Shown here in pieces: positions 1-12,036 of a stretch of DNA of 64,000 nucleotides (its first letter is position 1; every line of letters begins with the position of its first letter). Source of the stretch: Synchiropus splendidus (Eukaryota > Chordata > Actinopteri > Syngnathiformes > Callionymidae); assembly GCF_027744825.2 (NCBI RefSeq), contig NW_026527056.1:1116001-1180000 (forward strand), written 5' to 3'. The notes beneath the pieces are model-generated. The model made no database searches. It had not been told where the DNA came from and saw only the letters and a program-made list of their open reading frames with translations. The position numbers and the translations under genes are program-made.

Positions 1-3000
1 TCAAAGTTATCAATATTTTTATGTTTGGCGTTCCGGAATCGACCTTATCTCAGGCTGAAAACGCGTTTCCTGCATTGTGGCATAACTTTGCAGGGAAGCT
101 TCAGAACATCGAATTTTCACTTCCACAATGGCAGAAATGGTCTTTCTAGTTGTTGCACATAAAATCTATGCTGTCTGAAGTGTTTTTCCAGAATTATGAA
201 CATTTTCATGTTTGGCGTTCCGGAATCGACCTTATCTCAGGCTGAAAACGCGTTTTACGCATTGTGCCATAACTTTGCATAAAGCTTCAGAACATGAAAA
301 TTTCACCTCCCGCTATAGCAGAAAGGGTCTTTCTAGTAGTTGCACTTCAAATCTAAGCTGTCTGAAGTGTTTTTCCAAAGTTATCAACACTTTTATGTTT
401 GGCGTTCCGGAATCAACCTTATCTCAGGCTGAAAACGCGTTTTACGCATTGTGCCATAACTTTGCAGGAAAGCTTCAGAACATGAAATTTTCAACTCCCA
501 CTATAGCAGAAAGGGTCTTTCTAGTAGTTGCACATCAAATCTAAGCTGTCTGAAGTGTTTTTCCAAAGTTATCAATATTTTTATGTTTGGCGTTCCGGAA
601 TCGACCTTATCTCAGGCTGAAAACGCGTTTCCTGCATTGTGACAGAACTTTGCAGGGAAGCTTCAGAACATGAAATTTTCACCTCCCACTATAGCAGAAA
701 GGGTCTTTCTAGTAGTTGCACATCAAATCTAAGCTGTCTGAAGTGTTTTTCCAAAGTTATCAACATTCTTATGTTTGGCGTTCCGGAATCGACCTTATCT
801 CAGGCTGAAAACGCGTTTTCTGCATTGTGGCATAACTATGCAGGGAAGCTTCAGAACATGAAATTTTCACCTCCCACTGTAGTAGAAAGGGTCTTTCTAG
901 TAGTTGCACATCAAATCTAAGCTGTCTGAAGTGTTTTTCCAAAGTTATCAACATTTTTATGTTTGGCGTTCTGAAATCAACGTCATCTCAGGCTGAAAAC
1001 GAGTTTTACGCATTGTGCCATAACTTTGCAGCGAAGCTTCAGAACATGAAATTTTCACCTCCCACTATAGCAGAAAGGGTGTTTCTCGTAGTTGCACATC
1101 AAATCTAAGCTGTCTAAAGAGTTTTTTCAAAGTTATCAATATTTTTATGTTTGGCGTTCCGGAATCGACCTTATCTCAGGCTGAAAACGCGTTTCCTGCA
1201 TTGTGGCATAACTTTGCAGGGAAGCTTCAGAACATCGAATTTTCACTTCCACAATGGCAGAAATGGTCTTTCTAGTAGTTGCACATAAAATCTAAGCTGT
1301 CTGAAGTGTTTTTCCAGAATTATGAACATTTTCATGTTTGGCGTTCCGGAATCGACCTTATCTCAGGCTGAAAACGCGTTTTACGCATTGTGCCATAACT
1401 TTGCATAAAGCTTCAGAACATGAAATTTTCACCTCCCACTATAGCAGAAAGGGTCTTTCTAGTAGTTGCACATCAAATCTAAGCTGTCTGAAGTGTTTTT
1501 CCAAAGTTATCAACACTTTTATGTTTGGCGTTCCGGAATCGACCTTATCTCAGGCTGGAAACACGATTTACGCATTCTGCCATAACTTTGCAGGGAAGCT
1601 TCAGAACATGAAATTTTCATATCCCACTATAGCAGAAAGGGTCTTTCTAGTAGTTGCACATCAAATCTAAGCTGTCTGAAGTGTTTTTCCAAAGTTATCA
1701 ACATTTTTACGTTTGGCGTTCCGGAATCGACCTTATCTCAGGCTGAAAACGCGTTTTCTGCATTGTTCCATAACTTTGCAGGGAAGCTTCAGAACATGAA
1801 ATTTTAACCTCCCACTATAGCAGAATGCGTCTTTCTAGTAGTTGCACATCAAATCTAAGCTGTCTGAAGTGTTTTTCCAAAGTTATCAATATTTTTATGT
1901 TTGGCGTTCCGGAACCCACCTTATCTCAGCCTGAAAACGCGTTTTACATATTTTGCCATAACTTTGCAGGGAAGCTTCAGAACATGAAATTATAACACCC
2001 CACTATAGCAGAAAGGGTCTTTCTAGTAGTTGCACATCAAATCTAAGCTGTCTGAAGTGTTTTTCCAAAGTTATCAATATTTTTATGTTTGGCGTTCCGG
2101 AATCGACCTTATCTCAGGCTGAAAACGCGTTTCCTGCATTGTGGCATAACTTTGCAGGGAAGCTTCAGAACATGAAATTTTCACCTCCTACTATAGCAGA
2201 AAGGGTCTTTCTAGTAGTTGCACATCAAATCTAAGCTGTCTGAAGTGTTTTTCCAAAGTTATCAACATTCTTATGTTTGGCGTTCCGGAATCGACCTTAT
2301 CTCAGGCTGAAAACGCGTTTCCTGCATTGTGGCATAACTTTGCAGGGAAGCTTCAGAACATGAAATTTTCACCTCCCACTGTAGCAGAAAGGGTCTTTCT
2401 AGTAGTTGCACATCAAATCTAAGCTGTCTGAAGTGTTTTTCCAAAGTTATCAACATTTTTATGTTTGGCGTTCTGGAACCCACCTTATCTCAGGCTGAAA
2501 ACGCGTTTTCTGCATTGTGCCATAACTTTGCAGGGAAGCTTCAGAACATGAAAATTTCACCTCCCACTATAGCAGAAAGGGTCTTTCTAGTAGTTGCACA
2601 TCAAATCTAAGCTGTCTGTAGAGTTTTTCCTGAGTTATCAACATTTTTATGTTTGGGGTTCCTGAATCGACCTTATCTCAGGCCGAAAACGCGTTTTCTG
2701 CATTGTGATATAACTTTGCAGGGAAGCTTCAGAACATGAAATTTTAACCTGCCACTTTAGCAGAAAGGGTCTTTCTAGTAGTTGCACATCAAATCTAACC
2801 TGTCTGAGGTGTTTTTCCAAAGTTATCAACATTTTTATGTTTGGCATTCCGAAACCCACCTTATCTCACTCTGTAAGCGCGTTTTCTGCATTGTGCCATA
2901 CCTTTGGAGGAAAGCTTCAGAACATGAAATTTTAACCTGCCACCATAGCAGAAACGGTCCTTCTAGTAGTTGCACATCAAATCTAACCTGTCTGAAGTGT

Positions 3001-6000
3001 TTTTCCAAAGTTATAAACACTCTTATGTTTGGCGTTCCGTAATCAACCTTATCTCAGGCTCAAAACGCGTTCTCTGCATTGTGGCATCACTTTGCAGGAA
3101 AGCTGCAGAATATGAAATTTTCACCTGCCACTTTAGCAGAAAGGGTCTTTCTAGTAGTTGCACATCAAATCTAACCTGTCTGAAGTGTTTTTCGAAAGTT
3201 TTCAACGTTTTTATGTTTGGCGTTCCGGAACGCACCTTATTGAAAACGCCTTTTCTGCATTGTGCCATAACTTTGCAGGGAAACTTCAGAACATGAAATT
3301 TTCACCTCCCACTATAGCAGAAAGGGTCTTTCTAGTAGTTGCACATCAAATCTAAAATGTCTGAAGTGATTTTTCAAAGTTATCATATTTTTATGTTTGG
3401 CTTTCCGGAATTGACCTTGTCTCATGCTGAACACGAGTTTTCTGCATTGTGCCATAACTCTGCAGGGAAGCTTCAGAACAAGACATTTAAACATCCTACT
3501 ATAGCAGAAAGGGTCTTTCTAGTAGTTGCACATCAAATCTAAGCTGTCTGAAGTGTTTTTCCAAAGTTCTCAAAATTTTTATGTTTGGTGTTCTGGAACC
3601 CACCTTATCTCAGGCTGAAAACGTGTTTTCTGCATTGTGCCATAACTTTGCAGGAAAGCTGCAGAACATGAAATTTTCACCTCCCACTATATCAGAAAGG
3701 GTCTTTCTAGTAGTTGCACATCAAATCTAACCTGTCTGAAGTGTTTTTCCAAAGTTATCAACATTTTTATGTTTGGCGTTCCGGAACCCACCTTTTGTCA
3801 GGTTGAAAATGCGTTTTCTGCATTGTGCCACAACTTTGCAGGGAAGCTTCAGAACATGAAATTTTAACCTCCCACTATAGCAGAACGGGTCTTTCTAGTA
3901 CTTGCACATCAAATCTAAGCTGTCTGAAGTGTTTTTCCAAAGTTAGCAACATTTTTATGTTTGCCGTTCTGAAATCAGCGTCATCTCTGGCTGAAAACGA
4001 GTTTTACGCATTGTGCCAGAACTTTGCAGCGAAGCTTCAGAAGATGAAATTTTCACCTCCCACTATAGTAGAAAGGGTCTTTCTCGTAGTTGCACATCAA
4101 ATCTAAGCTGTCTGAAGTGTTTTTCGAAAGTTTTCAACATTTTTATGTTTGGTGTTCCTGAATCGACCTTATCTCAGGCTGAAAACGCATTTCACGCATT
4201 GTGCCATAACTTTGCAGGAAAGCTTCAGAACATGAAAATCTCACCTCCCACTATAGCAGAAAGGGTCTTTCTATTAGTTGCACATCAAATCTAACCTGTC
4301 TGAAGTGTTTTTCCAAAGTTATCAACATTTTTATGTTTGGCGTTCCGGAATCAACCTTATCTCAGGCTGAAAACGCGTTTTCTGCATTGTGCCATAACTT
4401 TGCAGGGAAGCTTCAGATCATGACATTTTCTCCTCCCACTATAGCATAAAGGGTCTCTCGAGTAGTTGCACATCAAATCTAAGCTGTCTGAAGTGTTTTT
4501 CGGAAGTTATCAACATTTTTATGTTTGGCGTTCCGGAATCGACCTTATGTGAGGCTTAAAACGCGTTTTCTGCATTGTGCCAAAACTTTGCAGGGAAGCT
4601 TCAGAACATGAAATTTTCACCTCCCACAATGGCAGAAATGGTGTTTCTAGTAGTTGCACATCAAATCTAAGCTGTCTGAAGTGTTTTTCCTGAATTATGA
4701 ACATTTTCATGTTTGGCGTTCCGGAATCGACCTTATCTCAGGCTGAAAACGCGTTTTACGCATTGTGCCATAACTTTGCAGGAAAGCTTCAGAACATGAA
4801 ATTTTCACCTCCCACTATAGCAGACAGGGTCTTTCTAGTAGGTGCACATCAAATCGAAGCTGTCTGAAGTGTTTTTCCAAAGTTATCAACACTTTTATGT
4901 TTGGCGTTCCGGAATCGACCTTATCTCAGGCTGAAAATGCGTTTTCTGCATTGTTCCATAACTTTGCAGGGAAGCTTCAGAACATGAAATTTTAACCTCC
5001 CACTATAGCAGAATGCGTCTTTCTAGTAGTTGCACATCAAATCTAAGCTGTCTGAAGTGTTTTTCCAAAGTTATCAATATTTTTATGTTTGGCGTTCCGG
5101 AACCCACCTTATCTCAGCCTGAAAACGCGTTTTACATATTTTGCCATAACTTTGCAGGGAAGCTTCAGAACATGAAATTTTAACACCCCACTATAGCAGA
5201 AAGGTCTTTCTAGTAGTTGCACATCAAATCTAGGCTGTCTGAAGTGTTTTTCTAAAGTTATCAACATTCTTATGTTTGGCGTTCCGGAATCAACCTTATC
5301 TCAGGCTGAAAATGCGTTTTACGCATTGTGCCATAACTTTGCAGGAAAGCTTCAGAACATGAAATTTTCAACTCCCACTATAGCAGAAAGGGTCTTTCGA
5401 GTAGTTGCACATCAAATCTAAGGTGTCTGAAGTGTTTTTCCAAAGTTATCAACATTTTGATGTTTGGCGTTCCGGAATCGACCTTATGTGAGGCTGAACA
5501 CGAGTTTTCTGCATTGTGCCATAACTTTGCAGGGAAGCTTCAGAACATGAAAATTTCACCTCCCACTATAGCAGAAAGGGCCTTTCTTGTAGGTGCACAT
5601 CAAATCGAAGCTGTCTGAAGTGTTTTTCCAAAGTTATCAACACTTTTATGTTTGCCGTTCTGAAATCAACCTCATCTCAGGCTGAAAACGCGTTTTACGC
5701 ATTGTGCCATAACTTTGTAGGGAAGCTTCAGAACATGATATTTTCACCTCCCACTACAGCAGAAAGGGTCTTTCTCGCAGTTGCACATCAAATCTAAGCT
5801 GTCTGAAGTGTTTTTCCAAAGTTATCAACACTTTTATGTTTGGCGTTCCGGAATCGACCTTATCTCAGGCTTAAAACACGATTTACGCATTCTGCCATAA
5901 CTTTGCAGGGAAGCTTCAGAACATGAAATTTTCATATCCCACTATAGCAGAAAGGGTCTTTCTAGTAGTCTCACATCAAATCTTAGCTGTCTGAAGTGTT

Positions 6001-9000
6001 TTTCCAAAGTTCTCAACATTTTTATGTTTGGCGTTCTGAAATCAACCTCATCTCAGGTTGAAAACGCATTTTCTGCATTGTGCCATAACTTTGCAGGGAA
6101 GCTTCAGAACATGAAATTTTCACCTCCCACGATAGCAGAAAGGGTCTTTCGAGTAGTTGCACATCAAATCTAAGCTGTATGAAGTGTTTTTCCAAAGTTA
6201 TCAACATTTTGATGTTTGGCGTTCCGGAATCGACCTTATCTGACGACGAAAACGCGTTTCTGCATTGTGCCGTAACTTTGCAGGTAAGCTCCAGAACATG
6301 AAATTTTCACCTCCCACTATACCAGAAAGGGTCTTTCTAGTACTTGCACATCAAATCTAAGCTGTATGAAGTGTTTTTCCGAAGTTATTAACATTTTTAT
6401 GTTTGGCGTTCCGGAATTGACCTTATCTCAAGCTGAAAACGCGTTTTCTGAATTGTGCCATAACTTTGCAGGGAAGCTTCAGAACATGAAATTTTAACCT
6501 CCCACTATAGCAGAAAGGGTCTTTCTAGTAGTTGCACATCAAATCTTAGCTGTCTGAAGTGTTTTTCCAGAGTTATCAACATTTTTATGTTTGGTGTTCC
6601 GGAATCGACCTTATCTCAGGCTGAAAACACGATTTACGCATTGTGCCATAACTTTGTAGAGAAGCTTCAGAACATGATATTTTCACCTCCCACTACAGCA
6701 GAAAGGGTCTTTCTCGCAGTTGCACATCAAATCTAAGCTGTCTGAAGTGTTTTTCCAAAGTTATCAACACTTTTATGTTTGGCGTTCTGAAATCAACCTC
6801 ATCTCAGGCTAAAAACGCGTTTTACGCATTGTGCCATAACTTTGCAGGAAAGCTTCAGAACATGAAATTTTCACCTCCCACGATAGCAGAAAGGGTCTTT
6901 CGAGTAGTTGCACATCAAATCTAAGCTGTCTGAAGTGTTTTTCCAAAGTTATCAACATTTTGATGTTTGGCGTTCCGGAATCGACCTTATCTGACGACGA
7001 AAACGCGTTTCTGCTTTGTGCCGTAACTTTGCAGGTAAGCTCCAGAACATGAAATTTTCACCTCCCACTATACCAGAAAGGGTCTTTCTAGTACTTGCAC
7101 ATCAAATCTAAGCTGTCTGAAGTGTTTTTCCGAAGTTATTAACATTTTTATGTTTGGCGTTCCGGAATTGACCTTATCTCAAGCTGAAAACGCGTTTTCT
7201 GCATTGTGCCATAACTTTGCAGGGAAGCTTCAGAACATGAAATTTTAACCTCCCACTATAGCAGAAAGGGTTTTTCTAGTAGTTGCACATCAAATCTTAG
7301 CTGTCTGAAGTGTTTTTCCAGAGTTATCAACATTTTTATGTTTGGTGTTCCGGAATCGACCTTATCTCAGGCTGAAAACACGATTTACGCATTCTGCCAT
7401 AACTTTGCAGGGAAGATTCAGAACATGAAATTTTCATACCCCACTATAGCAGAAAGGGCCTTTCTAGTAGTCTCACATCAAATCTAAGCTGTCTGAAGTG
7501 TTTTTCCAAAGTTATCAACATTTTTATGTTTGGCGTTCTGGAAACCACCTTATCTCATGCTGAAAACAGGTTTTCTGCAATGTGCCATAACTTTGCAGGG
7601 AAGCTTCAGAACATGAAATGTTCACCTCCCACTATAGCAGAAAGGGTCTTTCTAGTAGTTGCACATCAAATCTAAGCTGTCTGAAGTGTTTTTCCAAAGT
7701 TATCAACATTTTTATGTTTGGCGTTCTGAAATCAACCTCATCTCAGGCTAAAAACGCGTTTTACGCATTGTGCCATACCTTTGCAGGAAAGCTTCAGAAC
7801 ATGAAATTTTCACCTCCCACTATAGCAGAAAGGGTCTTTCTAGTAGTTGCACATCAAATCTAAGCTGTCTGAAGTGTTTTTCCAAAGTTATCAACATTCT
7901 TATGTTTGGCGTTCCGGAATCGACCTTATCTCAGGCTGAAAACGCGTTTCCTGCATTGCGGAATAACTTTGCAGCGAAGCTTCAGAACAAGAAATTTTCA
8001 CCTCCCACTGTAGCAGAAAGGGTCTTTCTAGTAGTTGCACATCAAATCTAAGCTGTCTGAAGTGTTTTTCCAAAGTTATGAACATTTTTATGTTTGGCGT
8101 TCTGGAACCCACCTTATCTCAGGCTGAAAACGCGTTTTCTGCATTGTGCCATAACTTTGCAGGGAAGCTTCAGAACATGAAATTTTAACCTCCCACTATA
8201 GCAGAATGCGTCTTTCTAGTAGTTGCACATCAAATCTTAGCTGTCTGAAGTGTTTTTCCAAAGTTCTCAACATTTTTATGTTTGGCGTTCTGAAATCAAC
8301 CTCATCTCAGGCTGAAAACGCATTTTCTGCATTGTGCCATAACTTTGCAGGGAAGCTTCAGAACATGAAATTTTCACCTCCCACGATAGCAGAAAGGGTC
8401 TTTCGAGTAGTTGCACATCAAATCTAAGCTGTCTGAAGTGTTTTTCCAAAGTTATCAACATTTTGATGTTTGGCGTTCCGGAATCGACCTTATCTGACGA
8501 CGAAAATGCGTTTTCTGCATTGTGCCGTAACTTTGCAGGTAAGCTCCAGAACATGAAATTTTCACCTCCCACTATACCAGAAAGGGTCTTTCTAGTACTT
8601 GCTCATCAAATCTAAGCTGTCTGAAGTGTTTTTCCGAAGTTATTAACATTTTTATGTTTGGCGTTCCGGAATCGACCTTATCTCAGGCTGAAAACACGAT
8701 TTACGCATTCTGCCATAACTTTGCAGGGAAGATTCAGAACATGAAATTTTCATACCCCACTATAGCAGAAAGGGCCTTTCTAGTAGTCTCACATCAAATC
8801 TTAGCTGTCTGAAGTGTTTTTCCAAAGTTCTCAACATTTTTATGTTTGGCGTTCTGAAATCAACCTCATCTCAGGTTGAAAACGCATTTTCTGCATTATG
8901 CCATAACTTTGCAGGGAAGCTTCAGAACATGAAATTTTCACCTCCCACTATAGCAGAAAGGGTCTTTCGAGTAGTTGCACATCAAATCTAAGCTGTCTGA

Positions 9001-9437
9001 AGTGTTTTTCCAAAGTTATCAACATTTTGATGTTTGGCGTTCCGGAATCGACCTTATCTGACGACGAAAACGCGTTTTCTGCATTGTGCCGTAACTTTGC
9101 AGGTAAGCTCCAGAACATGAAATTTTCACCTCCCACTATACCAGAAAGGGTCTTTCTAGTACTTGCACATCAAATCTAAGCTGTCTGAAGTGTTTTTCCG
9201 AAGTTATTAACATTTTTATGTTTGGCGTTCCGGAATTGACCTTATGTGAGGCTGAACACGAGTTTGCTGCATTGTGCCATAACTTTGCAGGGAAGCTTCA
9301 GAACATGAAAATTTCACCTCCCACTATAGCAGAAAGGGCCTTTCTTGTAGGTGCACATCAAATCGAAGCTGTCTGAAGTGTTTTTCCAAAGTTATCAACA
9401 CTTTTATGTTTGCCGTTCTGAAATCAACCTCATCTAA
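1..9437 (+). repeat. 188-bp satellite array, left block
   Basis: About 50 head-to-tail monomers with a period of about 188 bp; for example the motif TTTGGCGTTCCGGAATCGAC recurs every 188 bases from position 25. All copies read in the same direction. Variants differ after the GTTCCGGAA or GTTCTGAAA core, with ATCGACC, ATCAACC or CCCACC. Some variants come back at fixed distances: the CTGACGACGAAAACG form is near 6240, 6985, 8495 and 9056, and the block at 6022 returns at 8276, twelve monomers later. No gene is supported. Open frames of 60-110 aa end at the same TAA in each monomer and shift frame between monomers because 188 is not a multiple of three. I do not recognise the satellite family. 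Confidence 0.97.
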
Positions 9438-9461
9438 AGGTACGTACACACCGAACGCGAC
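9438..9461 (+). repeat. Left terminal inverted repeat of Harbinger element
   Basis: Starts AGGTACGTACACACCGAACG just after the TAA target copy at 9435-9437. It pairs with the complement of 12013-12036; besides the first base only two internal mismatches are seen. The exact first base is uncertain because of the A run. Confidence 0.75.
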
Positions 9462-9651
9462 ATTTCTGTCGCTGTAGCGCCAGTCGTCAGCAGCAGGTAG
9501 CTTGCTCAAGTCGTCATTAGTCGCCACCTGTCCGGATCGAAAGTAGGTCAGTCGCCGGAGGGCGTGGTCTCAAGTTGTTGTGGACGGTGGATTGAAGATG
9601 GCGGAGCCGGTGCTCAAACTATCGCTACTTATTAATTGAAAACATGGAAAA

Positions 9652-10260
9652 AGAGACGTCTCTCGTTTCGTAGCATTCGCCAGAGCCGCTCACACAGGTG
9701 AATTTAACTTCCTGCTCCAGCAGCGTCACCGGGATACGGCCGCTTCGTGCGGTACTTCAGGCGGAACCGCCGCGAGTTGGACGACCTGTTGGTCCGGATC
9801 AGTGGCCGAATACAGGACACCAAGTGCCGCGGTCTGTCCTCTGGCGAACGTCTGTCTTCGGTAAGCAACTCGATGTGTAGTTATGTACGGCGACTTGTGT
9901 CCAAGTCTTTCTGAACTGTCATCAGTTCATGAACTCCGCGGTCGTATCTGCTGTATGCTTGAAGTAATTTTCGGAGATATATAATCTGTCATCGTCAATA
10001 ATTTGTACACTAAAGTCTTTTCAGTGAGCGCCACTTTGTGGTAATCAATGAATGCAACAGTTAAATGCATTGTGATGAAACAATTTATCCTAGATGCACT
10101 GTTGTATGGTTGATATATACTTTGTTAAATTATCACCAACATATATATGTTTACATATCCATGTATGGTTTATATTTTGCAGATCTTCGGTAACAGGAGA
10201 CTCATCACCAACTGCTTCTGTGTTGGTGTGACGGTCTACTTCCAGGGGCTGACCAGAGGA
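9652..10260 (+). pseudogene. Harbinger transposase N-terminal remnant
   Basis: Pieces of a Harbinger (HARBI1-like DDE nuclease) N-terminal region can be read, but not in one frame. GEFNFLLQQRHRD starts at 9697. One frame over, FVRYFRRNRRELDDLLVRIS follows at about 9740-9800, and then GRIQDTK...SSGERLS up to 9860. A GTAAGC donor-like site sits at 9861 and a TTTTGCAG acceptor-like site at 10175-10182, after which VTGDSSPTASV is read from 10190. This matches the family order (GEF..LL..., F.RYFRM..., RI..T..R...ERL, LATGDS...). The DDE catalytic core that should follow is missing; an AATAAA follows at 10289. The frameshift and the truncation make it a pseudogene. Family assignment rests on motif memory, supported by the TAA target duplication. 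Confidence 0.6.
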
Positions 10261-10615
10261 AGTTCTTGCATATATATTTCATCTCTGCAATAAAACAAAG
10301 CTGTGTTCAATTCAATTTGTTGATATTTTGCAAAGTGCTTTTGATTTTATTATTTTCTGTGAATCCATTTTTCACAAAAAGAAATGTTCATTGTCAAACA
10401 CTTTATTTGCAAAAATAAAGTAACCCCATTCATTTATACTCATTCAATACACACAGAATCACAGTCAAACTTGAAGTGAACTACGTAGGTGTGTTTTGAA
10501 GGATCTTCCTCAGAGGGACGAGGGTCAAGAGAGGCGGAGGAAGTGGGGCGGCATCCGGTTCTTTAATGAAACTGTGGCTACAAAGAAAATAAATGAAGGG
10601 TCCAAATGGTTTCAG

Positions 10616-11310
10616 TCAGCTGTTGTTTTGCTTGGTAAAGTAACATGTATATTTTAAATGTATGTGGAACCTGGAAGGAACGAGGACCTTGAAAACTGTG
10701 CCTTCTTCTGAGCTGGGTTTGTGGAGGGAGTACATTAGTAGATGTTTGAGCTCAGCTTCAGCATCGGGGGACCCCTTCCTCTGTTGGTCTCTTCCATCGG
10801 TGTCCTGCACATAATGAAAGTTGAGTCCAATTACATGCCATAGTGATGAGTACGAATAAATAAAATCTGTATAGGACAGCAATAGTTAACCTAAAGCAAG
10901 TCATGTCACTATGACAGTGCTTGAATGATGTAGAACAATAACATTTAATTAAAAAAATAGAATAATACTAGCAAATACTATTTCTACATACATCAGGAGC
11001 AGCAGTGGATGAGGAGGGGACAGTGGCAGGTGGAGGAGACGCAGCAGCACCAGGTGAGGCAGAGGGAGGTCCATCCTCCTCATCATCATCACCAACATCA
11101 TGAGTGGATCCATCCTCCTCCTCTCCTTAATGACAGCATAGCGTGATTACATTATTGTACAAGCTATACAGAAAAAAGCTATACAGAAAGCTACATACAT
11201 TTTTATATTTATATATTAATCTAATATTCAGAATGTCACCACTAAATGAACGTGCAAACCTACCTGCTACCTTGCTGCTGCAGCAGCTGCTGCCTCTCGA
11301 CTCATGTTGG
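10616..11310 (-). pseudogene. Possible second Harbinger gene, spliced, minus strand
   Basis: Two minus-strand exons join in frame. One (about 11128 to 10992) encodes an acidic Ser/Pro/Ala-rich stretch with GDDDEEDGPPS and ends at a GTATGT donor. The next begins after a TGTGCAG acceptor at 10804, continues DTDGRDQQRKG..., and ends at a stop at 10616-10618. The junction is phase 0 and keeps the frame open. Further upstream an ATG at about 11303 opens a short Ala-rich frame, and a TATA-like TTTATATGAGG lies near 11435, but the first intron phase does not fit, so the gene is probably damaged. Harbinger elements usually carry a second MYB/SANT-like gene. I cannot see a MYB domain here, so that identity is only positional. 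Confidence 0.35.
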
Positions 11311-12012
11311 CTGAGGTCTCTCTTGGAGATGAAGGGCTCCAGAAGAGAGAGGACGGTGTAGAACGGTCACTTCACGGCACTACAGTAGATGCCGCTGACC
11401 ACTCCGCTCCTCGGTCACCGTCCTCCCCTCATATAAACAGACCCTTCAGGACGTCTCATCTGAATTTAATTAAATCAGAAACAGTACTTATTTATCTCGT
11501 CGCCATACATACGTAGTTTCTACCGTCGCAGCGGTGCATTCGCCTCGTAAACTCGGTGGACATTGCGTTTAGGTGAACATAACTTTAGTAAACTTACGTA
11601 AATAAAGGTCTCAACTCACCAGGAACGCCACCGTTGTGGCGAACCTTCCCTCCGGACAAGATTCTTCCTATTTATGTTCCGGTGGAAATTAAAAAATACA
11701 CGATTTGAGCCACTCTCAGGACGGCGGAAAGTCTGCTTGTAAACAACCGCAGCGATTTGCTTCTCCTCCGCCGGGACACGTCACTCGCGGATCTGGTCTC
11801 TGATTGGTCAACGCTCCGCAGGTGGTGAACTTCTGCGACTGTCGCTGAACCCCAGTTGTGTCGTCTTGAGTAGCCGGAGTCGCCGTATGTAGCTCAAATC
11901 TTGTAGCATTGCACACCCCAGTCGTGTCGCTGCCATGTTGGTCGCCGCTGGTCGCCGTCAGTCGCCCAACCCCATTGACTTTCTATGCAAATCAGTCGTG
12001 TCGCTCGCGGAA

Positions 12013-12036
12013 GTCGCGTTTGGTCTGTACGTACCG
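12013..12036 (-). repeat. Right terminal inverted repeat of Harbinger element
   Basis: Ends TTTGGTCTGTACGTACCG, followed by the second TAA target copy (12037-12039) and by satellite sequence continuing the monomer that stopped at 9437. The inner flank (about 11930-12012) is dense in GTCGC-type motifs, mirrored as GCGAC/GTCGC near 9455-9530, as expected for subterminal transposase sites. Confidence 0.75.

Larger units (their letters stand above)
9438..12036. mobile_element. PIF/Harbinger-type DNA transposon, decayed
   Basis: A 2,599-bp stretch interrupts a satellite monomer. Its ends are inverted repeats (left GGTACGTACACACCGAACGC, right end complementary with two mismatches in 23 positions). 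It is flanked by TAA at 9435-9437 and 12037-12039. The same monomer variant without the insertion is at about 13164-13360 and has a single TAA at 13353-13355, which confirms the target duplication. A 3-bp TWA duplication is characteristic of PIF/Harbinger elements. Inside are a broken Harbinger-like transposase on the plus strand and a possible second gene on the minus strand, running toward each other and ending near 10.3-10.6 kb. Stretches 10300-10615 and 11450-12010 carry polyadenylation-like signals and subterminal GTCGC/GCGAC motifs but no gene I can support. Confidence 0.8.

Noticed and set aside
1..9437. CENP-B box in the satellite
   Set aside because: No monomer shows the TTCG....A..CGGG pattern; centromere function cannot be claimed from the sequence.
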